Below, in pieces: positions 7,372 to 14,843 of a DNA stretch of 22,688 nucleotides. The notes below the pieces were generated by a model. It was given only the letters and a program-made list of their open reading frames with translations, had not been told where the DNA came from and ran no database searches. The DNA lies in contig JACPAV010000065.1 of the NCBI GenBank assembly GCA_016180645.1, forward strand, positions 1-22,688, in the 5' to 3' direction. Origin of the DNA: Nitrospirota bacterium. GTDB taxonomy: Bacteria; JACPQY01. Positions within the stretch are counted from its first letter, which is position 1, and each line of letters starts with the position of its first letter. The position numbers and the translations under genes are program-made.

Positions 7372-10111
7372 AATCTTCCCGGCCTGTGAGAATCGGAAGG
7401 CCCCAACACTCGACCCGACTGAGGCTTTGGAGCAGCTCCCCCAGGCCGAAATCGCATCGGACCCGGTGGCACTCACCCCCGTCGTGGCGTGGGCAGTGGA
7501 TCAGATCCTCGTGTCGCTTCGATACTGGGACATTGTGAATGTGGAAGAGGCGCTCGATTTCACGAGAGCGCGTCCAGGTCAGCCGACTTTGTTTGCCGGA
7601 TTGCCTCTCGGGATGCGGCCCGTGCGATCCCGTTCCCGAATCGCCAGACGCCAGGTAGACAATTCCTGTCCCATGCGAGTGGATCGGTCCGACGGGCCGA
7701 CGGGCAAGATCGACCTTGAACTCCTCGGCGGCTGCGAAGCATCGGTAAGCGAAATACCCATTCGCTATGTCGGGAGCATACGATTGAAAGGGGACTTGAG
7801 CCTCGGCGGTCTTCGCGTGAACACGGTTTGGAAGGACTGGACGGAAGAAAATCCCTTCGGACGCAAGAAAGTAAACGGCACTCAGACGCTGGAGAGTTCG
7901 ATCCAGGCCGAAGGCGAATATGCCGCTTCCATTCGCCGGCAGTTGGGGGGGACAACCGGAGACGCGGGGCCCATCGAGGAAGACTTCACGTGGACCGTCT
8001 CAGGACGCGACGGTGAGGAGGCGAACACGAGCGGCTCCTGGCTGTGGACCTCGGGATCATCGATGAGCGCATTGCGCGTGGACCTGAGAACCACATCCGT
8101 TCCGGCGGATACGGCCACGGGGAAACCCGAACGGGTGACCGAGGGAACCTTGGATCTCGGTCTTGTGGGAGGCGGATCACTTCCAGTTCTTTCCGGCTCT
8201 TCTTCCGGCCGGCTGACCGTGCATTTCGAGAGCGTCCGCACGGGCGCCTGTCGTGATGGTCCCGCGAAGCCGACGACCGGCCGGATCATATTTGAATCCC
8301 TCAACCGGGTGGAGGCCGTTTTTTCAGATTCGTGCGACGGATGTGTAAGCCTAACCGATGGGAGCGGGCGCAAGGTTTGCTGGACGGAGCCGGCGCCGCC
8401 GACCGAACCGCCCAACCCAACGGAAGGCCCCCCAACGAGCGAAGGAGTTACCGAGCCGCCTGCGGAGCAGCTGGAGGCCAAAATCGTCGTCATGGAGCCG
8501 ATCTTCACCGCTCAAACCGATATCGCTTCAAATCAGGTCACCCTTGCCTCACAAGACTTGGCGGTGGCCCTGCCGGAAGGGTATCGGACGGTCAACGTAG
8601 AAGCCGATGTGTCCGGCATCTTTTTCGACCGGAGTGAGGGAATTCGTGGGTTCGCCGTGGCGGGACCCTCCGAGGCCGCAACGGCGTCCAAGCTCGGCGA
8701 AGCGTTCAAGAACGGGAGTCGGATCAACGGAACGTCCCTCCCCGCGGAGTCGGCGGCCGTCGTCAGCACGGTCAACTCCCTGCGCCTGACATCGGTGGAA
8801 GGAAAGCCAATGTCGCTTCAGACGTTCGCCGTCGGCTTCTCTTCGCCGAGGAGCTGGGAGAGTGTGACCGCGCAGCTCGCGGCAGGCGTGGGAATGGCGG
8901 CAGCCAAGACGGAGATCTCCATGCCGGGGGTTGAAGTCGGCGCCGCATCCGGCGTCACGTCGAAAGACTATATCGTGGCGCTGGGGTCCGTCGCGCGTGA
9001 TGGGGGAAAATCGCTGCACGCCGCCGCTGTGGCGCCCATGGACCGCTTCGATGAGCAGTCGTCCGAAATGTTTCAGACCGTGGCCGCGGCCACGCGCGCC
9101 AACGCGAAGCTCGCCAGGAAAGAAGAGTCCTTCACGGCCCAGGCTCAAGGGCCGCAGATCACCGTGAGCTCGTCGGTGGTGGACGTGCTGTGGGTCATTG
9201 ATGACTCCGGCAGCATGTCCGAGGAGCAATCCAACTTGGCGACGAATTTCGACGCCTTTTTCCGGCAATTCCGGGCGCTCAACCTCGATTACCACCTGGG
9301 CGTGGTGACGACCGACTGCGACAGTTACAACAGTACCTACTACGGCTCCAAACCGCTCTGCGGCGCCCTGCGAAAACTCTCGAACGGGGCGGTGACCATC
9401 GACTCCAACACGCCGCAGGCCGAGAAGGAATGGGCCACCATCAGCCGCCCCGGCACGTCCGGCTCGGGCAACGAGAAGCCGCTCCTGGCCGCAAGGGAAG
9501 CCCTCACCAGCCGCGAAACGGACAAGACCAACGCCGGATTCCGGAGAGCCGGAGCCTCACTCGTGGTCATCCTTGTCACGGACGAGGTGGATCACTCCTA
9601 CGAAGGCGCTTACAAGAATTCCGACCCGGGGGCGACCTACACGCCGCCCACGCCATTCATCCAATTCGTGCAAGCTCAGGCCGCCTCCGTATTCGCCATC
9701 ACCGGCGATCCGGGGGTGGCCGCCTACAGCGGCGGTTGTACCAGCGCGAACGGCGGCGCCGATCCGGGCAACGCCGTGATCGAGGTGGCGGAATCCACCG
9801 GCGGCTCCTGGGCCAGCATTTGCAGCAGCACGTTCGCGCCGACGCTCAGTCTCATCTCGCAAGCGATCGGCACGAAGTCGAGCCGGTTCCGTCTTTCGCA
9901 GGCGGCCATACCTTCCCGCATCCGCGTGTTCGTGGACGGCATCGAAGTCCGCCGCAGCATCACCCGAAAGAATGCGGGCGCCATCCAACAGGCGGATGGA
10001 TTCATTTATGACGTCGCCTCCCGCACCGTCTCCTTCATCGGGGTTCGGTTCGCACCGAAGCCCGGCCAAACCGTCCGCGTCGTCTACCTGGCGGTGGAGG
10101 GGTTGGCATGA
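7316..10111 (+). CDS. von Willebrand factor A domain lipoprotein
   Basis: A 931-aa predicted lipoprotein with Cys24 after F-P-A. Its leader (MKRFPILVLLITLHSSLFT) is the one used by the caspase-like paralogs, but the mature protein is unrelated to them. Residues 25-350 form an unrecognised beta-rich region with a few Cys; a Pro/Thr/Glu-rich linker follows around 358-380. The VWA domain begins near residue 623, with a complete MIDAS D-x-S-x-S (Asp629, Ser631, Ser633, as IDDSGSM) and a later TDEVDHS (Asp756), which suggest metal-dependent ligand binding. The C-terminal tail (RIRVFVDGIEV, RVVYLAVEG) resembles the beta module that often closes VWA surface proteins. It starts 4 nt after copy 3, and its stop overlaps the start of copy 4 (ATGA). 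Role: probably surface adhesion or complex assembly (inference). Confidence 0.85.
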   Translation: MKRFPILVLLITLHSSLFTIFPACENRKAPTLDPTEALEQLPQAEIASDPVALTPVVAWAVDQILVSLRYWDIVNVEEALDFTRARPGQPTLFAGLPLGMRPVRSRSRIARRQVDNSCPMRVDRSDGPTGKIDLELLGGCEASVSEIPIRYVGSIRLKGDLSLGGLRVNTVWKDWTEENPFGRKKVNGTQTLESSIQAEGEYAASIRRQLGGTTGDAGPIEEDFTWTVSGRDGEEANTSGSWLWTSGSSMSALRVDLRTTSVPADTATGKPERVTEGTLDLGLVGGGSLPVLSGSSSGRLTVHFESVRTGACRDGPAKPTTGRIIFESLNRVEAVFSDSCDGCVSLTDGSGRKVCWTEPAPPTEPPNPTEGPPTSEGVTEPPAEQLEAKIVVMEPIFTAQTDIASNQVTLASQDLAVALPEGYRTVNVEADVSGIFFDRSEGIRGFAVAGPSEAATASKLGEAFKNGSRINGTSLPAESAAVVSTVNSLRLTSVEGKPMSLQTFAVGFSSPRSWESVTAQLAAGVGMAAAKTEISMPGVEVGAASGVTSKDYIVALGSVARDGGKSLHAAAVAPMDRFDEQSSEMFQTVAAATRANAKLARKEESFTAQAQGPQITVSSSVVDVLWVIDDSGSMSEEQSNLATNFDAFFRQFRALNLDYHLGVVTTDCDSYNSTYYGSKPLCGALRKLSNGAVTIDSNTPQAEKEWATISRPGTSGSGNEKPLLAAREALTSRETDKTNAGFRRAGASLVVILVTDEVDHSYEGAYKNSDPGATYTPPTPFIQFVQAQAASVFAITGDPGVAAYSGGCTSANGGADPGNAVIEVAESTGGSWASICSSTFAPTLSLISQAIGTKSSRFRLSQAAIPSRIRVFVDGIEVRRSITRKNAGAIQQADGFIYDVASRTVSFIGVRFAPKPGQTVRVVYLAVEGLA
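10096..10102 (+). promoter_or_regulatory. ribosome binding site inside the end of the VWA gene
   Basis: GGAGGGG lies 5 nt before ATG 10108, within the last codons of the VWA gene. It fixes the start of paralog copy 4. Copies 2 and 3 lack such a site, so copy 4 can initiate on its own. Confidence 0.6.
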
Positions 10112-12504
10112 GAGACCGGCGATGGTGGCTTTCCGATTCCCGATTCCCGATTCTCGTCCTCCTGCTCTCTGCTCACTGCTTGCTGCTCACCCTGCCCGCC
10201 TGCCAAAAGACCGCGGTGAAGGAGGAGGCGCAAGCGGCGAAGGACACACAGGCGCCGACGCTCAATATCACCGAGCCGATCCTGCCGTACGGGATGGAGG
10301 GGATCTCGCAGAAGGAGGGCGTGATCACCTTCTCCGGCACGGCGGAGGACGACCGAGGCGTGGTCCGCGTGAAGTGGGAGAACCACCGGGGAGGGAAGGG
10401 CTGGGCGCGGGTGATGAACATTGGCGGCGCCCAGACGGACTGGGAGGTGAAGGACATCCCGCTCGAACCCGGCGACAACAAGATCACCCTGACCGCGCAG
10501 GACGCCGCGGCGAACGCGGCGACGAAGACGATCTGGGTGGTGCGGACCACGGACGTGGATTTCATCAGCTTCCCCGATGCGAGCGAGACCGACATCCACT
10601 TGAACGAGGCCACCGAGACGATCTTGAACGAGGCCGGCGAGGTCCTGGACACGCTCGGCCCGATGTTCGACGACGGCAAGAGCGAACACGGGGACGAAGT
10701 CCCCGCCGACGGCGTCTACAGCGCGAAGGTCACGCTTCTGGAAGGCACCGAAGGCAAAGTCCGTTTCCGCGTCGTCGTCTCCGGCGTGAAGGAGGGCGCG
10801 GGGGGCGTCACCGCTTCGTCCGAACCTTTCGCCGCCCGGGTGTTCAAGCCGTGGACAATGGAACAGATGGACGCCTCTGAGGCGGTCCAGGAGACATCCG
10901 AGAAGATGTACTTCGACCTCAAGAGCCGGGTGGGACATGAAGAGGCCGCCCGGAGGACCGTCGAATGGCTGATGATGCAACCGGGCGTGGCCGATGCCTA
11001 CGTACATAAGGAGGGATACGGATTCACCATGGAATGGGGCGAGATCGGCGGACACATGGAAATTGCCGTTCGGGGCTCCGGATGGCACCCGGACGATCCC
11101 CCCGAAACGCGTGGAGAAACGCCCGGTCCCTCCCGGCAACAACGGCCACAAGATCAGACTCCAATCCAAGCCCCTCCTCTGCCCGAAAAGGCCCCGCAGA
11201 AGCGGCAACCGTTGCGTTACAAGTTTCGCGCAGGGACGCGCGCCGAACTCAAAAACCCCAAGATCCTGTTTGTCTCCCCCTTCTCGCAGAGCCTCCCCAC
11301 GGAGGGACTTGATTTCCTCCAGAAGAAGTTCGAGGGAAGCAAGTGCCCTGCCTTTGTGACTAGGCGGATCGAGAACGCCGCTGCCGACATCGAGGTCCTC
11401 AAGACCCTCAAGGATTACAACGTGGTCGTCTTCTACACGCACGGCAAGGCCATGTGCCCGGTCGATGCCCCGGGCCGATACCGACCATGCCCCTGTGGGC
11501 GGAGGTCGGACGCAATCCCCGTCACGCTGACGAGCATTCCTCGAAGCAATCAAATGAACGCCCGATATCGGGAGGAACTGAATGCGAACCGGGTGGTAGG
11601 AAGACCATTTGACTACTACGGGATGACCCCTGCTTTCATCACACACTACAATAGATCCTTTCCCCCCGGTGCGCTCGTTTTCAATGGAAGCTGCCGGAGC
11701 CTCTTCAACCCCGCCCTCTCAGATGCCTACCGGTCGGCCGGCTCCGCCGCCTATCTCGGATACTCGGAAATCGTGTCAGTCAAGTACCACAATCTTGTTG
11801 TAGACACATTCTTCAAATTCCTCTTGGCAGGCAGGAACCTGACCCAAGCGCTTGGGGATACGCTCCTACAAAACGGGACGAAGGATCCGTGGGGCGGATT
11901 CGACGACTGCGAGCCGGCCGCATTCGTCGGAGCCGGCAAGCTGGACCTCAAGATCACGATCGACGGCTTCAACAACGGATCGTTTGAGCAAGGGCCGGGA
12001 ACCCCGCCCGCCGGGTGGGACGCCAAGGGAGACGTGCAGATCATCACCAAGCTCGGACCGATCACGGCGAAAGAGGGCCTCTACATGGCCTATCTCAGCA
12101 CGGGGGAAAACGCCGAAGACCAATCCAAGAGCGCGCTCGAACAACCCTTCTGCGTTCCGGCGGATGCAAAGAAGATTTCGTTCGATTATCGCCTCGTCTC
12201 CGAAGAGCCCGACGAATTCCTGAACTCGGGGTATCGCGACACCTTCGAAGCGGCGCTGGTCATAGGAAGCACCCGCACGGTTCTCGTTTCCGAAACGACC
12301 GACAAGGGGCCGTGGGCGGCGCTCAGCGGCGTGGACCTCGAAGGGGGCGACCGCACCGCCTTCGCAACCGACTGGAAAACCGTGGCCTCGGACCTTCCCG
12401 AGAACGCCCGAACCGAGGGCGCGACCCTCGCCCTCCTCGTCAAGGACGGCGGAGATCCTGTCTATGACACCGTCGCCCTCCTCGACAACGTGCATCTGGA
12501 ATAG
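10108..12504 (+). CDS. caspase-like surface lipoprotein, paralog copy 4
   Basis: A 798-aa paralog with all domains in frame. Its leader differs from the others: MRDRRWWLSDSRFPILVLLL...LPAC, encoded by short repeats of GATTCCC and CTGCTCAC type. The start overlaps the VWA stop (ATGA) and has a good ribosome binding site. Compared with copy 1, 60 nt (20 codons) are missing in frame in the choice-of-anchor-X domain just after ATETI, the same place where copy 3 lost 127 nt. The putative dyad is His445 (FYTHG) and Cys529 (FNGSC). Core and linker are closest to copy 2 (shared Pro/Gln linker; SDAYRSAGSAAYLGYSE against SDSYRSAGAAAYLGYTE). The C-terminal domain ends LLVKDGGDPVYDTVALLDNV, slightly diverged from the otherwise near-uniform tails. 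Enzymatic activity is not demonstrated by sequence. Confidence 0.85.
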   Translation: MRDRRWWLSDSRFPILVLLLSAHCLLLTLPACQKTAVKEEAQAAKDTQAPTLNITEPILPYGMEGISQKEGVITFSGTAEDDRGVVRVKWENHRGGKGWARVMNIGGAQTDWEVKDIPLEPGDNKITLTAQDAAANAATKTIWVVRTTDVDFISFPDASETDIHLNEATETILNEAGEVLDTLGPMFDDGKSEHGDEVPADGVYSAKVTLLEGTEGKVRFRVVVSGVKEGAGGVTASSEPFAARVFKPWTMEQMDASEAVQETSEKMYFDLKSRVGHEEAARRTVEWLMMQPGVADAYVHKEGYGFTMEWGEIGGHMEIAVRGSGWHPDDPPETRGETPGPSRQQRPQDQTPIQAPPLPEKAPQKRQPLRYKFRAGTRAELKNPKILFVSPFSQSLPTEGLDFLQKKFEGSKCPAFVTRRIENAAADIEVLKTLKDYNVVVFYTHGKAMCPVDAPGRYRPCPCGRRSDAIPVTLTSIPRSNQMNARYREELNANRVVGRPFDYYGMTPAFITHYNRSFPPGALVFNGSCRSLFNPALSDAYRSAGSAAYLGYSEIVSVKYHNLVVDTFFKFLLAGRNLTQALGDTLLQNGTKDPWGGFDDCEPAAFVGAGKLDLKITIDGFNNGSFEQGPGTPPAGWDAKGDVQIITKLGPITAKEGLYMAYLSTGENAEDQSKSALEQPFCVPADAKKISFDYRLVSEEPDEFLNSGYRDTFEAALVIGSTRTVLVSETTDKGPWAALSGVDLEGGDRTAFATDWKTVASDLPENARTEGATLALLVKDGGDPVYDTVALLDNVHLE

Positions 12505-12564
12505 CTCGATGAAACGATTTCCGATCCCCGTCCTACTCATCACCCTTCACTCATCACTCTTCAC
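12487..12564 (+). repeat. tail-to-head junction repeat J4 (copy 4 / NHL gene)
   Basis: Fourth copy. It differs from J3 at one position by eye and joins copy 4 to the unrelated NHL-repeat gene. Confidence 0.85.
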
Positions 12565-14821
12565 AATCTTCCCGGCCTGCGGCGGCTCCCGCCCGGCAAA
12601 TGAAACCATCGGGATTCCTCTTCGCCCCGAAGTCGCCCTCTTCCTTGCTTCCGCTGTCCCTCTGACAACGGAGATCGAGACGGGAACAAACCTCCCTCCT
12701 CTCGAAACAGGGGTGACGTGCCGTCCGGGCGGCGCCTCGGTTACCGCGGCTCCGTCGCCGGCCGCGCCAACCACCGTAGAGGAATGTACTCTCGATGCGG
12801 CGATCCCGGAAAAAACTCTCGCGGTAGGCGCCGTCCTCCGACTCACCGTAGCTCGGGTAGCCGATGGAGTGGTCGTCGCGAAGATCATGGCACGCGCTTC
12901 CGCCCGGACTCCGGGTCACCGGTTTATCCTGCGGGATGCACTTGTGTATCTCCCGGACGATGATGGCGACGGGGTCTCCAATGCTCTCGAATCGGTCTCC
13001 GGATATTCCCCGCTTGATCCCACCGTCAAACCCGAGACGGCACAACTGGCGGAAACGGCAGGCCGCGCCGCGCGGAGACTCCAGCCGCTCCTGGGAACAC
13101 TCCCCCCCCTCAAGATCGATCTCATCCCCCCTCAGGCTTGGATCACCAAGCCTGAGGCCGGCTCGGGAGCAGATGAATTCTCATTCAGCTCACCCGACGC
13201 CTCGGCCGTTTTCCTCTGCTCGGTCGACGGCTCCGATTTCGAGATGTGCTTCGATACGCTTCGACTGGATAAGTTAACGGATGGAACGCATCAAGTGGAA
13301 ACCAGGGCCGTGAGCCCCCTCGGCAGCGCCCAGAAAGAACCCACCGTATTCAAATGGGAGCAACAACCCCCCGCGACACCGCCTGACGCGCTCTTCGACC
13401 TGACCGCTCCCAACCCACCCGACTCTCTCACGCTCAGCATGGACAGCTTTGGAGAGGGCAAGTTCATCCTCTCCTGGCCGGAAGCATCAGACGATTTTGG
13501 CGTCCTCGGATACCGCGTCTGGTATGACTCGGACGGGCCGGGTCCTCCATACAGTGGGACTGGATTCCGCGAAGGGTCGTCCCCGATCTTCGTGCCCGCT
13601 CCGGCAACCCGCTTCGAATTCACCGGCGCGAAGTTCCGTCCCTACTATTTCGCCGTGACGGCCCTCGACCACGCCAGGCGGGAGTCCGCTTTCACGGAGG
13701 AGGTCAACACGTTCCTCCCCCCGGCGGAACATGTGATCGGGCAAGCCGACTTCACCGCACACGCCGCGGGCCTCTCGGCGTCCACCTTCGACGCTCGAGG
13801 CGCCGACCCCGTGAGAGGTCTCGGATACGACCCGGATCTCCAACGACTCTTTGTCTCCGACTACTACGGGCATCGGGTGTTGGTCTTTTCTCTCGCCGCC
13901 GGGATCACAGACGGCATGAGCGCTTCGAATGTCCTCGGCGCTCCCGACTTCACCACACGCGGCGCCGGTTGCAGTCCCTCAAGCCTGCTCAACCCGGCCT
14001 CTCCTGCGTACGATCCGGCAGGCAAACTCTTGTTCGTTCCCCAGGAGGGCGCGAGCAGAATCTCCGTGTTCGAGTTGGGCCATGGAATCCACGATGGGAT
14101 GAGCGCCGCCCACGTGCTGGGCCAAAGGAGCCTCTCCTCGTGTGATGGAGGCACGGGGCGGTCCCTCCTGTCTGAAGCCGCCTCGGCCGCTTACTCCGGC
14201 AAAGAGAAAAGACTGTTCGTGTCCGATTTCGGAAACAACAGGGTGCTTGCCTGGGAGCTTCCTTCTGGCTTGGAAAACGGAGTGGCGGCGGACCTCGTCC
14301 TGGGCCAAAAGAGCTTCACGACCAATGCTTGCGGCAGCGATCCCGCGGAGATGGATGGGCCGGCGCAGATTCTATACGACGAGGCCACCCATCGGTTGTT
14401 CGTCGCGGATTCCGGCGACGTGTGCGGCCTCGGGATGAGGGTCCTGGTGTTCGACTTCTCGCAATCCGTTGCGAACGGGGCCCAAGCCGCCCCGGGCCCT
14501 GGACGGACGGGATCCCCGGCCGGCAACTCGGGCTCCGAACATGCCTCCCTGGCAACCCCCCGTGGAATAGCCCTCGATCCCGTCGGCAGCACCCTTTTCA
14601 TTTCGGACAGCGGCAACAACCGGATCCTCGTCTACGATCTGGCATCAGACGCGAGAATGGCGGCCTACGTGATCGGACAGGCCAATTTCAACGATCGCGC
14701 GCCGGGACGATCGCAAACCAGGCTGAAAAATCCCGCCGGGTTGGTCTTCGATCCGGACCATCGCCACCTGTTCGTGGCGGATTCGGGCAACAACCGAGTG
14801 CTGGCTTTCAGGATTCCATGA
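12509..14821 (+). CDS. Ig / fibronectin III / NHL-repeat lipoprotein
   Basis: A 770-aa predicted lipoprotein with the shared leader (MKRFPIPVLLITLHSSLFT...FPAC, Cys24). ATG 12509 is chosen over the upstream in-frame 12464 because it gives this leader 4 nt after the preceding stop. A calcium-loop-like DDDGDGVSNALE sits at about 150-161. Residues 210-290 carry the Ig-like pattern FSSPDASAVFLCSVDG ... DGTHQVETRAVS. A fibronectin III domain spans about 300-405. From about 407 to the end run six NHL-type blades (LFVSDYYGHRVLVF, LFVSDFGNNRVLAW, LFISDSGNNRILVY, LFVADSGNNRVLAF), probably a six-bladed propeller, with the recurrent VLGQ/VIGQ + F spacer. Likely an outer-surface binding or scaffolding protein; the ligand is unknown. 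It lies 22 nt upstream of the TraC-like gene. Confidence 0.85.
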   Translation: MKRFPIPVLLITLHSSLFTIFPACGGSRPANETIGIPLRPEVALFLASAVPLTTEIETGTNLPPLETGVTCRPGGASVTAAPSPAAPTTVEECTLDAAIPEKTLAVGAVLRLTVARVADGVVVAKIMARASARTPGHRFILRDALVYLPDDDGDGVSNALESVSGYSPLDPTVKPETAQLAETAGRAARRLQPLLGTLPPLKIDLIPPQAWITKPEAGSGADEFSFSSPDASAVFLCSVDGSDFEMCFDTLRLDKLTDGTHQVETRAVSPLGSAQKEPTVFKWEQQPPATPPDALFDLTAPNPPDSLTLSMDSFGEGKFILSWPEASDDFGVLGYRVWYDSDGPGPPYSGTGFREGSSPIFVPAPATRFEFTGAKFRPYYFAVTALDHARRESAFTEEVNTFLPPAEHVIGQADFTAHAAGLSASTFDARGADPVRGLGYDPDLQRLFVSDYYGHRVLVFSLAAGITDGMSASNVLGAPDFTTRGAGCSPSSLLNPASPAYDPAGKLLFVPQEGASRISVFELGHGIHDGMSAAHVLGQRSLSSCDGGTGRSLLSEAASAAYSGKEKRLFVSDFGNNRVLAWELPSGLENGVAADLVLGQKSFTTNACGSDPAEMDGPAQILYDEATHRLFVADSGDVCGLGMRVLVFDFSQSVANGAQAAPGPGRTGSPAGNSGSEHASLATPRGIALDPVGSTLFISDSGNNRILVYDLASDARMAAYVIGQANFNDRAPGRSQTRLKNPAGLVFDPDHRHLFVADSGNNRVLAFRIP

Positions 14822-14829
14822 TGACCCGG

Positions 14830-14837
14830 AAGGAGGT
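14830..14837 (+). promoter_or_regulatory. strong ribosome binding site of the TraC-like gene
   Basis: AAGGAGGT, a full match to the 16S anti-Shine-Dalgarno, 6 nt before ATG 14844. It is much stronger than the sites of the lipoprotein array, so translation level may step up here. Confidence 0.75.
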
Positions 14838-14843
14838 GCAGCC

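Noticed and set aside
10084-11646. A 520-codon open frame on the minus strand across copy 4, with similar minus-strand frames at 2611-3381, 4216-5037 and 156-728
   Set aside because: They mirror the paralog genes, recur wherever a paralog lies, have Arg/His/Gly-rich composition typical of antisense frames in GC-rich DNA, and match no family.
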